Positions 1 to 11,949 of a stretch of DNA of 64,000 nt are shown piece by piece. The stretch is taken from the NCBI GenBank assembly GCA_018389105.1, contig JACATO010000331.1, positions 150,057 to 214,056 on the forward strand, in the 5' to 3' direction. The stretch comes from Nautilus pompilius (taxonomy: Eukaryota > Mollusca > Cephalopoda > Nautilida > Nautilidae). Position 1 is the first letter of the stretch; every line of letters starts with the position of its first letter. The notes under the pieces are model-generated. The model was not told where the DNA came from and searched no databases. It saw only the letters and a list, made by a program, of their open reading frames with translations. The position numbers and the translations under genes are program-made.

Positions 1-2220
1 GACTTATTGCCGGAGAAGTGCTGTCTATCGCCCGCGGACGGGTTAAAGGCACCTACATTAGAAAAAAAAACTCGCGTATCATCTTGAATGACAGATATGA
101 AAAAGCAAAAGGGCATCATGATGATGATGATGATGATGCGGTATTTGCACAAGTGCCGTGTTATGGTGGCCCGGCTCTGACGGCCACCCTCCGCCCAGAA
201 GGGTGCCCGAGGTTTATTAAAGGTACCCGTTGCAGGTGTCGCGAGCAGTCTGGGAGAATGGATGAGGGGTGGGCAGCCGCAGCGCAGCCACAGGGCGAGA
301 GTCGAAAACGGTCTGTGTGTACCTTGGAACCGCAGAAGAAAGTTTACCGCTAAGACCTGCAAATAGAAACTAACAGGCACCAAAGAGCAAAATTACTCGT
401 CACCAGGTAAACGGAGGACGGCTCTGCTCCCGACAAAGCTAAGTGTGAAGGTCACCGGGGTCAGTGCCCGTCCCGTGATGACGCACAGGGGCGGTTATGT
501 CGTCGGAAATATTCGCGGAGTCGAAGGAACAAATAACTGCGACATTTTGGTCGACGTGTCTTTATAAAGAGGGTGAGTGGCCTTAAGCACTATTCTACAT
601 CGTGTAAAGGCATGGCTGTGATTGTGTGCCTGTGTAAACTCTTTTATCTATGGTCATCTTCTTTGGCTCGTCAGTGAGCACGATACGCCCAATCTTTCCG
701 GAAAGGTGAGCATTTAGATTGCCTGTGGACTACTCGAGCCACAGGAGCCCGTGAGGGCCTCCTTCCCTCTTTGTGAAGACTGCCCTGCATCATCTAAGCT
801 AGAGGCCCTGCATATATGTGACGGCTTTCTTGCTAGAACTATCCCAGCAGTCGCTTTGAACTGGAAGATGGTCATTCGGTATCCAGACATTCGCGATGTA
901 GCCAACTATAATTCTCGGCCAGTCGATGAAGCCTAGAATCCTTTGTTTATGGTTCTCTCCCAGAGATATAGAAAGTTTCTGTCAGCATAATGTCCCAATA
1001 ATTCCTGTCTTGATTGTGTTCCGTTATGGAAGCGTCAGCTCAGACTTTAAATCACCATAATGCTAAATTTAAAATATATATTTATTTTTTTTAAATTTCA
1101 CGAGTAACTAGAAAAAATCGGATTCCACGGTTTAAGGGAACCACCAGTAACCTGGGTCTTACTTGTGCAAATACATTTTATCTATCTATATGTAAAACGA
1201 GAAACAAATTCTCAGTGCGAGTTCTGTGAGGTTTTCTGTTGACGTGGAATCAGGATCTGACGTCACTGATCACGTGGATCAAACACGGCTACCATGATTC
1301 ACGTGCAAACAAGCGAGACCAGAATATCTGCAGAACGGAAACAAGGCACCAATCGTTGAAACAACTCTCGAGTCCTGACATTATTGCCAGCCAACCCTTA
1401 TTTCGGCTTAAATCCTGACAGCAGCCATTACGACGCTTCGCGTTTACGATGCTTACTTTCGGATGTGAAGAGGGAAACTGACGAGGTAACGATGAGGCGG
1501 AGGATAACGAGATGGTTGGCACCACGTCTTTTTTAACGATGCTATGAGTTAACACGTAGTGAGGAACCAGACCAAAAGGTAAGCGAGCCCCGGGGGGTCG
1601 AGGCTCTCTAGAATGGCATTTCGTGTTTAGACTATCCGAGCATCAGAAGGACATCTCCTCTGCAGCTGTGTTTGGACGATAAATTAACAAATCCAGTCAC
1701 GCTATCAAAAGGTAATTAACCTCAACCAAGTTTCGTCCCGGTGACGTAGAACGTGACTCTTCCTCTGGTACCTGAGCCATTTGGCGGCTTACCTTTTCCT
1801 TGATTGCATGAGAGGATACTTTCAGAAAACCTGACGATTCTAACGTCATTTTCGGTTTAGCAGCGAAGAAGTGGAACTTAACAGCAGACGTTGGTGACTC
1901 GCGACAACACGGCTCAGTTCCCTGACCGCTAGAGGTGTCGACATCTGACGACTGCGCCGTCCGCGTCGCAAACTTCCGGGTAGGCAGCCAAAGGTGTTAG
2001 CCGGGTAACCCCGCCCGACTGACGGCCGGGTGGGTCACCTCTATCAACTGGTGTCTGTTGTTTTCTCGGAAGAAAGCAAAACGAGTTTTACCAATTTTCG
2101 ACGCAGTATATGCGGCCGGCCGATTCCCCCCGTCCTCGGCTCTCGTCGTCCCGCGCGGAACAGGGACAATACCCATCTGTCTGGCGCCAAGTACAAAAGT
2201 GGGGGTGTGACTTTACTTAC
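1..2220. other. No supported gene; short (ATG)n microsatellite
   Basis: Contains (ATG)n at about 115-138 and a single CRE octamer at 1258-1265. A small open segment ends at a possible donor near 706 (GGAAAG|GTGAGC). Nothing else is recognisable. Confidence 0.7.
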
Positions 2221-2284
2221 CCGTCGGCAAGGAAACCGCTGGGGTGCACAGAGCTCGGAAAACCAAGAAAACTAGAAGCCGCAT
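2221..2284 (-). CDS. Candidate signal-peptide-encoding first exon (minus strand)
   Basis: On the minus strand an ATG at 2284 opens MRLLVFLVFRALCTPAVSLP, then T, and reaches ACGG|GTAAGTA, a near-perfect donor. A basic residue, a hydrophobic core and small residues before a possible cleavage site look like a secretory signal. Short and unsupported by any neighbouring exon. Confidence 0.25.
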
Positions 2285-5200
2285 CGCAAGACTCGTTCTG
2301 AGGACGCTCGGCCTGTGAGCCTCGCTTTATCTGCCGTCAGCCTTCTATTAGTATTCCGCTGGTTCTTCGCGTGAGCTCACCGCTTGTCAGCCCGTGGTTG
2401 GTGAATTCCTCTCGAGCGACGCCTAACGGAGAATGTCCGAAGCTCCGGTTCCTGACGCGAATTCGTGATGGGCACGAGGGCTGCGGAACTGATAACTCGG
2501 TGACACGAGTTAGTGTCTGAGTAAAGGCAGCGAGCTGAATAGATAACTACGCTGTTGTTTCCAAAATAAGAGTAAGTTCGGTCGCTATGGCTGCACTGAT
2601 CCATCACCGCAGTTGTTGACTTCCTTTCTGTCAAGAAAAATAACGATCTAGATCGTCCTTTCCCCGAGTTCCTCGTTTATAAGCGAAATGGAGCTCAAGT
2701 TCCGCTGCCATTTACAGGGTACCAGGGAGAAAACCACGGGTGGCGAAAACAACGAATAAATGCCATTTAAAGTTCAGATTCACCGGTAAACGTTGGGATG
2801 CCATCAGCGCGATCAGGTGGTGTCGGTCCGCTCGCTGATGGCATCGCAAAGTCGCTTTTGGTCAGGCGACCCCGACAAACCCGGCCTGGAACACGTCTAG
2901 CCCCTCAACATCATTAACGAGGCCCCAGGTCAGGAATTCATGTTCCGAATGAGTCGAACCAAAGGTTTTTTTTTGTAAAACAAAGGAAGGAATCGGTCGT
3001 CGGCTCCATTCAGGCACGTCATCACTTTTCTAAAAGGTGATGCTGGATTCATACTGCCAAAGCCGCCCTGCGAACCGCATAACCCCTTAAAACCAGCATC
3101 AGCTTAATGAGATGTGGTTCGTGTGAAGACTAAAGTTAACTATCCACTTAACGAGTTTTAGTGCTTCTGTAGGCTGCGCGGTGGTCCGGTGGTTAGTCTA
3201 CTGGGGCCTCCGGTCCCCGATTTGGAATCACGGTCTGTATAGGTGGAATTCTTTGTGCTGTCACCGCCATCGGACCAACTCTCGAAGACTCTGTTTTAGA
3301 CTAGAGTATAGTAACGTTTAGCATTCTTTTCGATTGTACAAGCGGTCTGGTCCTTCGTCTCCACCTGTCGTTGCCAAGGCAGGGATATCGTTGTAGTGTT
3401 GCGTGGTGAATACGATGGCTGCTCAGAAGAAAGCAGGAGGTAACGATCGAGTTTCCCCCCCCGATTTTTAAAGATCGTCTTGTACCCTTGACCTGTCTTG
3501 TAGAATGGAAGCGCTGTCTTACCGTTCTGCTTAATGGCAATAAAGGGTCAAGGACTTATTTTAATCCCGGTCACAATCCATTTATCATCACGGACGGGCG
3601 ACATTTCGGCCATCTGTCCGCTGCCCTCTTCGCTCCGCTGTACGTCCGACGGTTATCTTACTGCGCTAAGCTGGAGCCAGTTTTCCCCTTTTCCACGAAA
3701 AGACCCCTCTTTTTACTTAGCTGCGAGTTTCGTCGCAGATCGAACGGCTTGGATTCTAAGTGGACAAGTCTAGTAAAATATTAAGGCACCCAGGACCGCA
3801 GCCATGGGAACCGACTGACCCGTGGCGCCCCCTCACACGTCAGTGCGTCTCTGAGTGACTGGGAAACTCGTTATTTCCCGCCTAAAATACTTAATTTAAA
3901 CAAATAAATAAATAGACAAAAAGGGGGGAAAGTCAGTAATATTCCAGACTTCAGCAAATCTACTGGAGTCTCCTGTTGTCTGCCATTAATTAGCTACCCT
4001 CGACACGTATTAGATTTGCGTATACACCAATAAAAAAAACTTTATATTCTTTTCGGCCAACTTCCTTGAGTGTGCGACGCCTAGAAATAGTTAATAATTA
4101 AACACGGGTAAGATAACGTGACCCCCCACACGTCACGAGAGCCGCTGACGCCCGGGGGCGCATCAACGAGTCCCCGACTGCTGTACACAGTAATACACAC
4201 GGTTAGTAGGCAAATCAAAACCTATCAGTGGTATGGGGTTAGAAAATGTCTAAAAATAGTTAGCGGACGGGTCCGCTCGAGCGAATCACTACTCTAGAGG
4301 CTACCAGGAAAAGTACTGTATTCTGGCTCATCAAGGGGATTCGCTATTACGGCCTCGTCCAGTCTTCAGAAAAGCTGCCTATAATTCCATCAGGTTCGCG
4401 GGGGATGACAGGTGCTCCCAGACGTGCTCGTTCTAATTCGTATCCGAGCTTTCCTTTCCCTCGGATGCCTTGATTTATTTTCCAGACTGAGCTTACACGA
4501 AAGGTGTGAAAAATAGGGTCCCCCACCCTGAAGAATATTGGCAATGCTTTGTTGGTACGAGGTAGATGTGACTTTCAAATGACAATGCACTCCGTAAAAT
4601 TGAGACATCCCTTGACAGGCGCCATCTCTGTCTCTAGACTATGCTGCCGGATTGAAGCCGACATCACGACACTCTCACCTCCATAAATGAGCACGGACTG
4701 AAGACTTTGGATCTACAGGTCTCTGCTTTGTTCTTTCTAAACCCGGGTACGACCTCCAGACGCGAATTGCAAGCCGCCAATACGTGACCCTCTTGATGAA
4801 CTCAGACCAGATATTTTGAAGGGTTTTTTTTCTTCTGGACAGGAGGGTCAGTTAATTTTACGGACCCACTGTATGGGTGGGAGGGGGTGGGTAAGGGGAG
4901 ATAACGCTGGATCGTGTTTTAAGCGACATTAGCTCCGTAGTTCCTCACCATAATATTGACCATGGATCGACAGAAACTGTCGAAATCTTTGGCCGTCCGT
5001 CGTTGACCCTGAACGGCCTTTAACTCAACTTCGGCTAAATGGGAAAACATTGCGGGATCTGGAAGCGCTAAAAAGAGTTTAGAAACTCGGCCTCACCTGG
5101 TCAAGAAGGATCAGTATGAAGTCCCTAACTTCGGAATTACTAACCTCTAAGGCTCGGCTGTACGTTCCCTATCACTAATCGATATCTATCAAATGATGCC

Positions 5201-6130
5201 AGATAGATTTCAGTTAATCGATGAGCATTTTCTTTAGTGTTGTTAGGCTGTACAGCTTTGAAGGAATCAGCCAAAACTGATCAACATAACACAGTTCCTT
5301 TCTTTCTAACAAACTTCTACCCTGAAGTTCAGGATCTGTGGAGGTCTCACAGCAGTGAACTACTAGAGGAAGGTGTAAGAGATTGTTCTCAGTGACCAAC
5401 AAGTTACCTAGGCAACGATGGAGTTTCTTGAGCAGTGGTGAAGATGCGAAATGATCAAGAGTTAGTTGAAGAAGAGAGAGAAGAGACTGTCAGGGAGACA
5501 GGCTGTGTTTCGCTGCAGTGCCACACATCCTTGTTTAATTCTCGTTGTTTGGCACAATGAACAACAGACCGTCCGTCTTTGCTTGGCAGGGGGCTTTAAT
5601 TGGCCTTAATCAATTACAGAAAACTCCCTATTGGGACAAGCCATTGATTTTATTCATCAGCAGCCACTGCAAATGGGGTCTACCACAAGTGGTTTTGAAA
5701 CGGAGATGTGACAGTTTCTTCTCATAAAAGGGCACCCCACCCCTACAAAAGAATCATGTGTAGTTGAAAATGGGTACGGTGAGTTTAAGAGCATCGGTCA
5801 TACAGGTGCACGGTTTGATCCGTGACAGCGAGGACAGGCCAGGCCTACAAGGCCGCCAGGGGGGGGCGAGGGTCGAGCGCTCCAAGTGACGGGGAGAGGG
5901 GTTCTGTAATTAATTAAAGCCCTTTGTTTTCACTATGACCACCGTATTTACAGAGATAAGGGGTGTAGTGGTGGCTTAGCGATAAACAGACGAAGAAAGG
6001 ATAACACGGGGGCACAAACTGACCCTACTCTTTAAAATATTGGCTCCCCAAACTAGGCTCAGGTGCTCGGATATGGTCCCATTAAAACCATCATGTTTTA
6101 ATACGCGAAGAAGTTTACATAATTTATCAG
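2285..6130. other. No supported gene
   Basis: Apart from the SINE-like piece at 3.2 kb I see only average-composition DNA. Short frames have no protein-like content. Confidence 0.65.
3172..3245 (+). mobile_element. Possible tRNA-like SINE head
   Basis: GCGCGGTGGTCCGGTGGTTAG resembles an A-box/D-arm. It is followed by CTACTGGGGCCTCCGG and CCCGATTTGGAATCACGG, which is B-box-like. It is degenerate and short. Confidence 0.35.
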
Positions 6131-6198
<68 letters not shown>

Positions 6199-6206
6199 TA
6201 ATAATA
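6131..6206 (+). repeat. (TAA)n microsatellite
   Basis: About 25 TAA/AAT trinucleotides in uninterrupted array. Confidence 0.97.
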
Positions 6207-9200
6207 CACAAATTGTGATATAAGGGACATAAATCGTACAAATTTATGCAATTAAAAATAAAACTATGCGAGTAAGCTCCCTTTACCTAAGTCGCAGAAC
6301 CTCTTCCAATCTCCACTCAGTCCACATAAACGGAAGAAAACTCGCGAATATCTAAAAGGAATAGAAGCCGCCGCGTCTCTTCCGTCATGAAGCTGAGATC
6401 TGAATACACCAGTCCAAACGCAATATTGTGTTGTGTTCTTTTCGATCGAAAGTCGAAAATTATTTCAAATTCGGCCGCTCAACCCCCCTCCCCCTCTTTC
6501 ACTTCTCTTGGCAGCATCCATTTCCTCCAGCGACATCCGTCATCGTCTCCAGGTCCGTACCTGCTTCCGGCCGGCCGTAACCAGCCCATCAGTCGCCCCA
6601 CCACCGAATTACAACAGCTTCTAGTTCTTCTTGGCCAAGGAAATGACTCTAGAGAACTAGTTTCCGTTCTTAGGGCGGAGGCAAATCAGTCAGAGGGATG
6701 AGTCGGTACAGGCTGAGGTGAGGATGGATGGCTTCCTGATGTTCTCCCAATCAGCCATCGCACCGCAGTGGATTACAGACCATTAAATTCAATTGGTATT
6801 TAGAGTATTTTTTTATAAAGTGACCTTCGTATGCAAAAGCAAGTAAAGTAGACTGAAATTATTATTATTATTATTATTATTAAAGAGCCGTTGCTGGTGG
6901 TTATATGTATATACTCCATCGCTGTGAAGTGCACGGTGCCAGACGGGACAATTCACAGCGAACACTGGAGCAGATGCAGGATGGATGGATGGATGGATGG
7001 ATGGTAGCCCCGTCTCTCCACCTGACCATCGAGATAACTGATGCCGGAGAAGTCGGCCTATTGCAGAAGCAGCAGCTTCCTCCACGTCCTCGGCCATCGT
7101 CGAGTCCGCGGTGACGTAGGTCGTCGGCGCCCGGACCGGACGGTTACCTTGACGACGGCGGACCCCCCCCCCGCAGACAGAAAGGAAAAGATAGTTGCTA
7201 CGCAGTTAATTACCTCACTGACGGTTGTTCATTTGTTCACGTGACGGGGGGGGCGTGACGTCACCTGCAGGTCACCGGTTCGCGGGTCGGTTGGTGCCAT
7301 TCATAAAAACTCGGTCATCTCCGACAACGGCCGTAGCGCGCGAGCGACAGCGAAAGTAAAACTCCCCCCCACTAAATCAACCATTTAGGTAAAAACTAAT
7401 TAAAATGTACTCTCTCAATACGAGACTTGGCAGCACTGGTTACCTTTTATGGTACCCCCGGCCCCCGCGAGATGGCCGCCCTAACCCTAACCCCTAACTC
7501 TCTCTACCCGTCCCAGTAAAGCCACCAGGGGAATGAAATAGACGCCCATAGCGAACCCCTCAGCTTAATGACTCGGAATCTCACACTCAGTTGAATTCAG
7601 CCCCTGATCTCTGACAGCTGCCACAGGGGTCCGTCCCACTTGCAGCTCTTGTTTGGCTTTCTGACCACACGCGCACTATATCCCCTTAATATTGGTAGAG
7701 TGATCCTTATTATGGTAACAACAATTCATTGATGAGACATCGCCCGAGAGATAACAACACACCTCCAATGTCTCCCTAGATTCTCCCTTTTTAATGAGAT
7801 ACACAGGGGTGAGTAACGCCCTTCAGTGTTTTACAGCTACTTACCTACGTATCATCTTTCCCCCATATTATCCTTATATTATCAGATACGGATGTCTCAA
7901 CCGTCATCCACCTAAGAACAAAACGTGCCATCCGGTTCACGATAGTTGTTATATTAACCTCATTACTATCCTTAAGAGGTCTTCCCGCCTGTATCAGGGC
8001 TCTTCCCAAAGTGAGCAGTAATCACGATAACAATAAACTCACTAATGCTTCCCATGTCCGGACTTTACCCCCAGGGGTCAGTGATCTCGTCATACTATCA
8101 CCTTCACCTTCCATCTTTTACTACTGAAGAACACCAACCGTTGTCTCCTCCTCCCAAGGACAAAGCAGGAATCCCGTTTTCTCAATTTCTAGTTAATAAT
8201 TTATTAGGGAACCCGCGTAGCTGTTAGAATATTGACCGAAAAACCACAAAGGCATCGGAATCCTATTTGAATTCGTTATTTGGACAGGTCTTACTGGTCC
8301 ACTTCCAAGACTTCTTGAGAGTTCAGACGACCTTGGACCCTTTTTAGAAGACAATCAGGGGTAATGTTCTTCTCAGTTCTACCGGTATTAATTCTTCTGG
8401 TATTGGTAACGGACTTTGGCTCTCCGTGCCAAGTTTCCCATCTCCTAAAGGGGCTGGCCCGGGATAAACTGCATGCCCGCTTCTATCAAACAGTCGAGCT
8501 CACGCGGGGACCATCTGTTGTAGATGCTCCCTCCACTTGGCAGGGATCTTTTCAATTTTTGGAACTCTCAACTTTGTTACTGTAGTATTAATATACGATG
8601 AAAATAACAGTTGTGGCGGCGCATGTCCCTTTTTTTTCTGACCAATAAAAGCTCGCTGCGATCTCCCCCCCTCCGCATCTATTCCAGGCTGTAGTTGTAG
8701 TAACTAACTACGTCATTCCTGGACCCAGCAGGAGGTGTCGACCCTATTTCCTACCAACATCTACTTGGACTGTTGGGTACTCACTGTGCAGGCACCGTAT
8801 GCTTACTGAGGTAGGGACAGATGCAGACTCTCGTGCTTATCTAACAGCAGCAATGATGCTCATCGCCGTTCATAAGGAATCAAAATTTTTAGGCGACTAG
8901 CTACGTTTTATTGGTCTTCAGCTAAACTGTCTGCCACAAAAATATGACCCTTGAAGTTTATTTTCCTATTTACTGTAGGGGGATTAACTGGCTCCATCTC
9001 CTTAAACTCTTCCTTGGCCGTTATACTGCACGAGATCTATTATGTGGTTGCTGAGTTTCATTAAGTTCTGTCAAAAAGGGGGCTGCATCTGCTTTAGTTC
9101 ACTAGGTTAAACCCCTAATACGCCATAATAACTGGGGGGGGGAGGTAACTTCGTCGCCACCCAATATTCCAAGGGTTAAGGTGGATGCTTCAAATATATT

Positions 9201-11176
9201 CAGATTCCCTGACCAACGCACTAAATAAAACACCGAATCTTCAACAAGTTCATTTATCCCATTCATCGCTGTTTTTGGAATCCTAATTATCGATCAGGTG
9301 TAAGAACGATTTCCCTGTCTTGAGTAGACCACTTCAGGACATCCGTCCGTCTCCCGGCTGATTTCCACAACCTTTCGGACAAGGAGCCCTCACGATCACA
9401 AAACAGCTCTTTAATATTACACGAGAGGACCTCGGGGATGATCCTTGAAGGTCAAAAAATCGAGACAATCTGAACAGTTGCCTAGCAACTCTTCCATCAT
9501 TACGATTACTGTATCTTTTAGACGAGATGAACAGGCCCACGTTATCTATTAAGTCACCGGACATCAACGATTAGTATCCTGACGACCTCCTAAACATTGG
9601 ATTTGGTTTCTGTAAGATATCTTATAACAGGACAACACCGACTTATGAAGGTTGACAGTTGTTTAATCTTTCCCCATAGTAACTAACATCTGTGTCCCCA
9701 CCACATCAGTAAACGTTTTGCGCGCATGAACCATTCCATCAACAGAAACTAAGTCTGCGGTATCTCATGGGCATCCCTGACACTTGTGGGGCAAACACTT
9801 GATGTTTAGACATTTAAATTCTTCCACAAAGAGACAGACATCTTAAAGACTTCCGGAAAAGCGCTCATCAGAGAATGTACTTACGTAAGATTATTCGCAT
9901 TATAGTTATTGTTTTCAGTTTGTATCTTATACCCTAGCAGCACAGCCGGAGAGCTATGTCTATCGCCGTAGGGCCCTCGATATGACCACCTGTATAGCGA
10001 GAGACGTTTCCTTAAAAAGATGAGTTGAGGTGTTCATCCATCCCTAAAACATTATGCTAACGATATATTTTGAAATGGCTCAGTTATCCCAACTAAGCTG
10101 AATTCTAATCTCGTCATTATCTTGATTAGCATGATTAATTACGTCTTCTCAACCGATCCTCGCTTGCCTTTCCCCTACTCTGAATGGTGATATTACACGC
10201 CTACCGACATCCAGTTCCCCCTGTGGCGCCCTGGCGTGATACATCACTAACTGGAGAGGCGAGAAGCTTCCACTGAAGACTTTGCTGCCAAGAACAGTAA
10301 CTGGGGCCCAGACGTGGACTTCAGCAGCGCTTTAGTAGAGAAATCGGTGGAGACTTCTTCAAAGGATCTACAGTTTCCCTGGTGACCGTGGAATGGCGGA
10401 AGGAAGGTCTATTACTTGTTTCTTTTTAAAAGTCCGTAATTCTTACATCCTCTACGTAATGTCAACGTAGCGTCCGCCTACCTTTGGGCCGCTCTGTAGA
10501 AGACGTAATTACATAAGGGAGATAATCCTTATCTTCCCTCAGCGGTCTATGGGAATTAATGGTACTTTTACAGGACAATATGATCGGTAATGAAAGAGAA
10601 ATTTAAAATATTTAAAAATTGGCAAACTCTTGTATTCTTTGTTGATTTTTTCTTTTCTTTACTACAGACCATTTTCGGTCGTATGTGCTATCGTGAGATA
10701 TTCCCAATTTCGCATCTGTATTCATTGCAAAATTCTTCATTCCACCATCCTCATATCTGCCTGGGTTTTATTATAATAAGCCAGTCTGCTAATACACACA
10801 GCAGCAATCAGGTGAGGTAATCAATATAAATGTATTTAATCATAGGTACTTTACGTAAAGTCCTACAATGAAAAAGATCTGAGTATTACTGATGACCTAA
10901 CATCAAAATTATTTGCAATAATAAAGGTTGGCTCTGAGTTCTCTCAGTCACATACACGCCATGGATAATTTATCTCATATAAGTCTGTTCCAACACATCG
11001 ATGGGCTTCTTTTAGAACCGTAGAGATCCATTTACATGCACCACGAACAACAGAACCCTCAGGCGAGTCGCTTTAGGCAGATTTCTGTTTTATTGTACAT
11101 CAAACATAAGAAAGTCAGAATTTATGAACGTTATTAAAAAAGCTAGATCGAGATGACTTGGCCAGAATTGGAATAG
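6207..11176. other. No supported gene; minor microsatellites
   Basis: Holds (ATT)n at 6858-6882, (GGAT)n at about 6979-7003, a CCCTAACCCTAACCCC stretch near 7480 and a CRE octamer near 7256. No coding signal is recognised. Confidence 0.65.
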
Positions 11177-11242
11177 TTGGCATCTCGTGATCACTCTGTA
11201 AGAACTAAAGTAGAAAAGGAACCGGGTGTCGGAGGAGGTGGA

Positions 11243-11526
11243 ATGTCGGGGCTTTTTCCGGGAAGAGGAAGAGCTCTGGTTTTCTTCTCAAATCCACGGA
11301 AGAAGGAAGAGTTCCAGGAGGGATGCACGTGGCGCAAGATCCGAGACGCGCTACGCTCCTTTAGTAGGTCGGCCTCCCTCACAGACATCGACCTACCAGA
11401 CAATGGTTCCTCACTCGAGTTTGTCGCGCATTCAGCCAACGACGGACCGTCATATTCTTCGATGTCCGTACCAACGAAACCATTTCTGGAACTAAAATTG
11501 GGTGTGATTTCTTTGACCGATAACAG
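11243..11526 (+). CDS. Candidate coding segment before the TG array, unknown protein
   Basis: An open frame from 11177 (first ATG 11243) to a possible donor ACAG|GTGCGT at the edge of the TG repeat. It includes GCTWRKIRDALRSFSRSASL, then TDIDLPDNGSSLEFVAHSA. It has a Ser-rich, phosphosite-like composition. The opposite strand is also open over 11191-11439 (82 residues), so the coding strand is uncertain and the whole may be non-coding. Confidence 0.25.
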
Positions 11527-11945
11527 GTGCGTGTGTGCCGTGCGTGTGCCGTGTGTGTGTGCTGTGTGATACCTGTATGCTGTGTGTGCGTGCCCGTGCC
11601 TGTGTGCCGTGTGTGTGTGGTGCCTGTGTGCCGTGCGTGTGCCGTGTGTGTGCTGTGTGGTACCTGTATGCTGTGTGTGCGTGCGTGCCCGTGCCTGTGT
11701 GCCGTGTGTGTGCTGCGTGTGCCGTGTGTGGTGTGTGTGTGTGTGTGGTGCCTGTGTGCCGTGTGTGGTGCTGTGTGTGCCGTGCCTGTGTGCCGTGTGT
11801 GTGCTGTGTGTGCCGTGTGTGTGCTGTGTGGTACCTGTATGCTGTGTGTGCGTGCCCGTGCCTGTGTGCCGTGTTGTGTGTGTGTGTGTGCGTGTGTGTG
11901 TGCTGTGTGTGTGCCGTGTGTGTGTGCCGTGCCTGTGTGCCGTCA
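11527..11945. repeat. Compound (TG)n minisatellite (GTGTGTGCCGTGCGTGTGCC type)
   Basis: About 420 bp of TG-rich sequence is built from TGTGTGCCG, TGTGCTG and TGGTACCTGTATGCTG units. It creates three Cys/Val-rich frames of 135-141 residues, which are repeat artefacts. Confidence 0.95.
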
Positions 11946-11949
11946 GTAC

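Noticed and set aside
7256-7263. Isolated CRE octamers (near 1258, 7256, 21004)
   Set aside because: Single 8-bp palindromes are expected by chance in 64 kb with no nearby gene; only the arrays at 56-58 kb are notable.
7480-7498. Telomere-like CCCTAACCCTAACCCC
   Set aside because: Only about two and a half units; too short to call an interstitial telomeric repeat.
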